Assembly (NCBI RefSeq): GCF_021654285.1
Contig: NZ_JAKFZS010000027.1
Location: 1 to 64,000 of the forward strand
Source: Pseudoalteromonas luteoviolacea
Lineage (GTDB): Bacteria > Pseudomonadota > Gammaproteobacteria > Enterobacterales > Alteromonadaceae
DNA length: 64,000 bases
Reading direction: 5' to 3'
The notes under the pieces are model-generated. The model made no database searches and was not told the origin of the DNA. It worked only from the letters and a program-made list of their open reading frames with translations. The translations under genes were made by a program, and so were the position numbers. Below are positions 59,860-64,000 of this stretch, piece after piece (the first letter of the stretch is position 1; each line of letters starts with the position of its first letter).

Positions 59860-61785
59860 TTAGAACTTAAAGCTATCGCTGTAATCCAGCATTTGCCATG
59901 TTTTATTATACAAAGCGCCTGTGTCATACAAGGTTTTTGTTGCTGTCTTAGTTGGGAATGAACAACAGAACTCATAACCTGGGTACTTCACCCAAAGGTA
60001 TAACTCGCCTTCAATGGCCTTCATATGATTGCTCACATCGATACCATAGGTGATTTCAGAGTCGCTTATTGCTTTACTAATATCAGTATACGCCGTGGCT
60101 GATAAGGTTTCAGAAATGATCAAAAAGTCGATGCCGATACCGCCACTGGCAATCAATAAATCAATGCCTGCTGTTGCATATGCATCAAGGCTTGCTGTTA
60201 AGATGTCACCACCGATACTAAAGCGTTGATCTTCATATTTTAATTCTGCGCCTACGCCAACTTCACCTTTAATGCCCGCAGATACACTTACTGGCACAAT
60301 GGCAATCGTGAAAGTCGTAGAGAATAACTTCTGCTCTTCACTCCAATCATGCGTGTAGCTTTCATCTAGTGCCGTGACAGAGTCTGATTCAGAAATCAGT
60401 GATTTACCTAGCAGGGATACGCCCATAGAGTAACTTACAGTACCATTCGCACCATCGGCAACACCACTGGCGCCTGCGGAGAATAAGTCGACGCTGTCAT
60501 CAAACATATATAGATCAAATCCGCCGCCACTTGATGCCCATGCATATCCGCCTTCTGTCGCTTTTAAAATGATCAGAGATAGGAAGCTTGGTACAACCGC
60601 GACTTTTGACTTATCACCATAGGTATTACTAAATAAGTCGAGTAAAATAAATTGCTCTGATGTTTGCTGACTAAGCGTAAAAGCCAAGTCATCGTTTGGT
60701 AAACTGCGCGCTGAACGGTTTGCTGAGTCAGTATGGGTCGGCAAATTATGCTTTGCCAATACGTCATCGTTTGGGGTGGTATCTTGATACAAGCTGTAAG
60801 GCACGTTTAAAGTGAAACTGTTATTGCTGGTATCTGCTTCGTCAAATTCTGACGTGTCATGTAAGGTGAAGCGAATATCAAAAGCGTTCTCGCTTGAGTT
60901 GACATCATAGGCTTGTCTAATTTTATGTAGCAGCGCGCCATTGACGGCAATGTCATATGGGAAATAGTGGCTTTGCTCAAACTGTGCAAAGGTGATGCGC
61001 ATTTTCTCTGCATAGTGATCTTGGCCTTCTTGCCAGAAATGAGCCGTATACGCCTGATCTTCAATAATGATTTCTGCCGTGACATCCGCAGAGTTGACTG
61101 TGTTACCAAACTTACTTGCATCAATGTGACCAATGATATCCGAGCGCATTTGAGTAGGGTTACCTTCTGACTCAGCATCGCGAGTGCCAAACTCAGGGAA
61201 CATGGCAAAGCCATCCCCGACGGTTGCTCTATCAAGCACAAAATCATGGTAATGGGATGAATCTATGGTGATTTGCGCATAGGTCACAAAATCATTGCTG
61301 TCATGTCCTCGCGAACGGTTGTCATCTAAGTTTGCCTCATCGGTAATGAGCTTGGCGCTGTCAACATAGGCAGCAATGACGTATTCACCACTGGGTATTT
61401 GCTCATTTGGAAACATCAGTGTTGCGGTGAAGCTTTGTGAGCCCGACTCTAGCTGTGTAATGTGGTGAACACCTAAGTTAAAGCCTTCTGGCTTGTCTTC
61501 GGTTTCAAGCTGCGCGACTTTATCTCTGGCAATTGCCATGAAAGTGACCCCAATGTTTTGGGTATCTAGCAATTCAGAGCTAATTGAATAATCGAGTGTA
61601 ATTGGTTGGCCTGGTTGATAAATTGTTTGCTGCGGAGTTTTAATTTCAGTTAAAGCAACATTTGGTACTGGATCGGTTTGCGTGCTTATTTCAGGCGTGA
61701 TGAGATTAGGTTTATTATCACTTTCACTGAAGCATGCAGTGAGCAAAAAAGGCATAGCTAATGCCAAATACTTAGAGCGCATCAT
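59860..61785 (-). CDS. Large lipoprotein partner of the HEAT-repeat protein
   Basis: A 641-residue lipoprotein (lipobox LLTAC, Cys at about 18). The N-terminal 330 residues contain two beta-sandwich-like segments of the CARDB type (PGQPITLDYSISSELLDTQNIGV; FDIRFTLHDTSEFDEADTSNNSF). The C-terminal 250 residues are Gly/Ala/Ser-rich with alternating hydrophobic strands (SAGIKGEVGVGAEL, GIDLLIASGGIGIDFLI) that could insert in or bind lipid. A CC pair occurs near the end. No family was recognised with certainty. The second ATG (61782) may be the real start. It is the first gene of a two-gene operon. Confidence 0.75.
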   Translation of the reverse strand: MMRSKYLALAMPFLLTACFSESDNKPNLITPEISTQTDPVPNVALTEIKTPQQTIYQPGQPITLDYSISSELLDTQNIGVTFMAIARDKVAQLETEDKPEGFNLGVHHITQLESGSQSFTATLMFPNEQIPSGEYVIAAYVDSAKLITDEANLDDNRSRGHDSNDFVTYAQITIDSSHYHDFVLDRATVGDGFAMFPEFGTRDAESEGNPTQMRSDIIGHIDASKFGNTVNSADVTAEIIIEDQAYTAHFWQEGQDHYAEKMRITFAQFEQSHYFPYDIAVNGALLHKIRQAYDVNSSENAFDIRFTLHDTSEFDEADTSNNSFTLNVPYSLYQDTTPNDDVLAKHNLPTHTDSANRSARSLPNDDLAFTLSQQTSEQFILLDLFSNTYGDKSKVAVVPSFLSLIILKATEGGYAWASSGGGFDLYMFDDSVDLFSAGASGVADGANGTVSYSMGVSLLGKSLISESDSVTALDESYTHDWSEEQKLFSTTFTIAIVPVSVSAGIKGEVGVGAELKYEDQRFSIGGDILTASLDAYATAGIDLLIASGGIGIDFLIISETLSATAYTDISKAISDSEITYGIDVSNHMKAIEGELYLWVKYPGYEFCCSFPTKTATKTLYDTGALYNKTWQMLDYSDSFKF

Positions 61786-61900
61786 GTTTATTTCACTATT
61801 TTTAATTACATCATGATGTTTTTATCATGAAAAAGTGGAATGATTGTGGAGAGGTATCGGGGAAATATGTCAATTATTGAAAATATATTAGTACATCTTT

Positions 61901-61929
61901 GAAAGCCAGTTTTTAATCTACTGGCTTTC
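61901..61929. repeat. 10-bp hairpin between the regulator and lipoprotein genes
   Basis: GAAAGCCAGT and ACTGGCTTTC form a perfect 10-bp stem with a nine-base loop, followed by GTTTTT on the plus strand only. A second 7-bp hairpin (TCATGAT/ATCATGA) is at 61811-61830. They probably help end the regulator transcript before the lipoprotein promoter. Confidence 0.5.
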
Positions 61930-61941
61930 GTTTTTGAACAG

Positions 61942-64000
61942 TTAACTGTCTTTAGGTTGTGGCGCGATACGTCTTATATCAGCTTCAACAGATTCCATTT
62001 TCGCCACCCTAAGCGCACCATCTGGCGTAATATCATAGTGCCAAATCAGAGGTTCTTGCCTTATTTTGGTTACCATTTGAGGAGATGAAAGAGGCATCTT
62101 CCAAATAATGTCTGTTTTTGACCAAGTGGACTGCCAGTAAAGTTCGCCGTTGACGAGGCGTGGATTTTTAATCATGTGAATCGCGTTTTTGGGAAGCGCT
62201 GTTAATGACTGTTTTTGTGCGTCAAAATTTGCCAAAGATGAGGTCAAATATAATGTATCGTCTTGCAAAACAATCCAGCTTTGTTGCTCGGTATCAAAAA
62301 TTAAAAAATCTGACGCAAACTTTGTTTTGGTGAGCAAGCTGCCATCTAAATTAAAGGTATGAACAAATTGCGTGTCACTGGACCAAATGCTTTGCTGATC
62401 AAGCCAGCCAAATTGTCTTGGCATACTATTGTGCTGACTATCAAAACTGATAATGACATCCTCTCTATCATACAGCACGAGCTCTTTATCTCGATTTGAG
62501 AGAATTTTGCTGAGCTGTGGATCCCAGGCTAAAAAGCTGACCAGTTCATGGCCTTTATTGAACGACAGCTGTTTTAACTGGTTGTTAGAGTGCAGGTAGA
62601 TCTCACATTGCCCAGTTCTGCGTGACATAAAGACGGTTTCACCTAAATCATTGGTGACTGGCAGGAAGTCGTTACTTGAGCTAGAAAATATCGGTAGGTC
62701 ATCTTGGTCTCGAATGTTCACCTGCCAGGTTTCTGCTGCTGTATAAATATCGCCACTTTGGTCAATAGAGAGATTGCTAAACATCCCTTGAGAGGTTGCA
62801 AACACAGGGTAAGTTTGACCATTTCTATGTTTGCCGATTAAGTTGTAGTGAGCGCTATCATCATTACTCACTATCGTTTTTTTTTCTGGGTCAAAATTAA
62901 AAAGCCAGATAGGGAAGCTCCAAGTTAAATGGACTTTACCGTCTAAGCTGACTAAACGCGAGTTGTGTTCGGCATCGACAATGAGGTAATAAATTTGCTC
63001 ACCCCAAGCTCGAATCGCACCAACATACTTCTCATTCGCCTTTTTTGGTAATGGAATTTTGACTAATTGCTTTTGTTCAACACGATATAAGTAAGCGCTA
63101 TGTTCTGATTTTTCAATGATGGTCAACACCAACTCATTGTCAGATTGCCAAACTGGCGGACGTATTACGTGGCATGGCATAGGCTCACTGCTGTGAATCA
63201 TGTCACCATGCTCATCACTGATGTGCAGTATGCATTTGTCACCTTGATACTGCCAATAGGCAAGCTGCTTTTTCTCAGGATGCCAAGTAGGATGTGCAAT
63301 GCGTGTGTCAAATGTCCGTGTTTGTTGGTACTGCCCCTTTTTATCTGTGATTTTTAGGGTGTTGAATTGTTCAATGTAGGCTAATAAGTCATATTGAATG
63401 TGCGCTGCAACATTAAACTCGACACCGAGTGCATAGGTAATGTCTTCACGTTCATATACTGGAGTTACAATATCATCTGGTGTTGATGAAAAAAACGCGA
63501 TGGCACTAAAGCAAGCACCAGCAGAGAGAGTGAGTGCCCAGCAGCGCTTTTTAGTCAGTAGTGATTGAATTTGACTGGACAAGGGTAACTTAGTCTTGGC
63601 GAGTTGGTTTTGGGTCGTTATGTTGCTATCGCGCTTCACTGGCTCACTTTCTGACATGCTGATGACAGACACTTCAGGTAAAAATAAATACCCTTTTTTT
63701 GGCACGGTTTTAATGTATAGCGGATTTTTAGCGCTATCTTGAAGCTCTTTACGCAGCTTAGTAAGTAGCTGGTAGAGACTGTTTGCCTCTACAATGGTAT
63801 TTGGCCAAAGCTGCTTATTGAGCATTTCTTTGGTGAGGACTTGGCCTTGTTGTATGATCAGTAAAGTGAGTAATCGAGCAACTTGTGGTTCCAGTTTACT
63901 CACAGTGTGAGTTTGTGTATTCCACAATTCATCCTTGTCATTAAAGAATTGCCAATGGGCAAATTGAAAGCGTTTGTTTTCTTCATTGTCGACTTTTTTG
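61942..64000 (-). CDS. CadC-like winged-helix regulator with beta-propeller sensor, cut by window edge
   Basis: The frame stays open to the window end (QFAHWQFFNDKDELW precedes the first candidate TTG at 63927), so the start lies at or beyond 64000. The N-terminal 100 residues are an OmpR/PhoB-type winged helix (LEPQVARLLTLLIIQQGQVL, LYQLLTKLRKEL, KTVPKKGYLFLP). A linker and one membrane helix (CWALTLSAGACFSAIAFF) follow, then about 480 periplasmic residues with WD40/TolB-like propeller blades (HPTWHPEKKQLAYWQ, LVSFLAWDPQLSKILSN). This is the ToxR/CadC one-component type. The lipoprotein/HEAT pair downstream on the same strand is its likely target. Confidence 0.88.
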   Translation of the reverse strand, partial: KKVDNEENKRFQFAHWQFFNDKDELWNTQTHTVSKLEPQVARLLTLLIIQQGQVLTKEMLNKQLWPNTIVEANSLYQLLTKLRKELQDSAKNPLYIKTVPKKGYLFLPEVSVISMSESEPVKRDSNITTQNQLAKTKLPLSSQIQSLLTKKRCWALTLSAGACFSAIAFFSSTPDDIVTPVYEREDITYALGVEFNVAAHIQYDLLAYIEQFNTLKITDKKGQYQQTRTFDTRIAHPTWHPEKKQLAYWQYQGDKCILHISDEHGDMIHSSEPMPCHVIRPPVWQSDNELVLTIIEKSEHSAYLYRVEQKQLVKIPLPKKANEKYVGAIRAWGEQIYYLIVDAEHNSRLVSLDGKVHLTWSFPIWLFNFDPEKKTIVSNDDSAHYNLIGKHRNGQTYPVFATSQGMFSNLSIDQSGDIYTAAETWQVNIRDQDDLPIFSSSSNDFLPVTNDLGETVFMSRRTGQCEIYLHSNNQLKQLSFNKGHELVSFLAWDPQLSKILSNRDKELVLYDREDVIISFDSQHNSMPRQFGWLDQQSIWSSDTQFVHTFNLDGSLLTKTKFASDFLIFDTEQQSWIVLQDDTLYLTSSLANFDAQKQSLTALPKNAIHMIKNPRLVNGELYWQSTWSKTDIIWKMPLSSPQMVTKIRQEPLIWHYDITPDGALRVAKMESVEADIRRIAPQPKDS

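Noticed and set aside
1..64000. Mobile elements, prophage genes, toxin-antitoxin pairs or defence systems
   Set aside because: No transposase, integrase, phage structural, restriction or abortive-infection gene was recognised; the gene content is core-like.

Overview
The window looks like part of a chromosome of a marine gammaproteobacterium of the Alteromonadales, most like Pseudoalteromonas. This is inferred from gene content: the rsxABCDGE-nth operon, uvrB, the metR, tamAB and gloB/yafS/rnhA/dnaQ blocks, the queF-syd...yqcC-truC-yqcA block, long identical tRNA-Asn and tRNA-Asp arrays, and many two-domain c-di-GMP proteins. No insertion sequence, prophage, plasmid gene or CRISPR array is visible. 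Nearly everything is core-genome housekeeping plus regulators.

Layout. 1-6 kb: the 3' end of a tRNA-Glu gene, a PAS-type chemoreceptor, small unknown genes and two AraC-type regulators. 6-13.3 kb (minus strand): rsxABCDGE followed by nth, with rsxC carrying a striking 108-bp tandem repeat. 13.5-16.1 kb: a degenerate GGDEF-EAL membrane protein (CsrD/LapD type) and four tRNA-Asn genes with a stringent-type promoter. 16.1-17.1 kb: about 1 kb without genes, holding an inverted pair of DnaA boxes and a cluster of GATC sites. 17-23.5 kb: MATE transporter, uvrB, a TPR histidine kinase and a small outer-membrane barrel. 23.6-31 kb: LysR/GST pair, elyC, metR with MetJ operators, and a GAF-GGDEF-EAL protein. 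31-36 kb: pyrC, a short H-NS protein in AT-rich DNA, radD (apparently starting at AUU) and rraB. 36-43.2 kb: tamA-tamB, a solute-binding-like protein and a cyclophilin lipoprotein. 43.2-51 kb: queF, syd, DUF2310, DUF2789, GNAT, then an exceptionally long CsrB-type RNA, DUF3301/DUF3549, yqcC, truC, yqcA. 51-57 kb: mltD, gloB, yafS, rnhA, dnaQ and a TIGR03503-type protein. 57.1-57.9 kb: seven tRNA-Asp genes. 58-64 kb (minus strand): a possible surface/lipid module of a HEAT-repeat secreted protein, a large lipoprotein and a CadC-like winged-helix regulator cut by the window edge.

Main discovery candidate: 46.95-47.89 kb encodes a CsrB-family regulatory RNA of about 940 nt with about 65 GGA motifs, most of them in an 88-nt unit repeated in tandem. 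It sits in the same neighbourhood as Escherichia coli csrB (between syd and yqcC) and has a GacA/UvrY-type box (TGTGAG-N6-CCTACA) upstream. Other leads are an orphan MetJ-box-controlled transcript (28.3-28.7 kb), the AUU start of radD, the RsxC repeat expansion, and the HEAT/lipoprotein/CadC-like module at the right edge.
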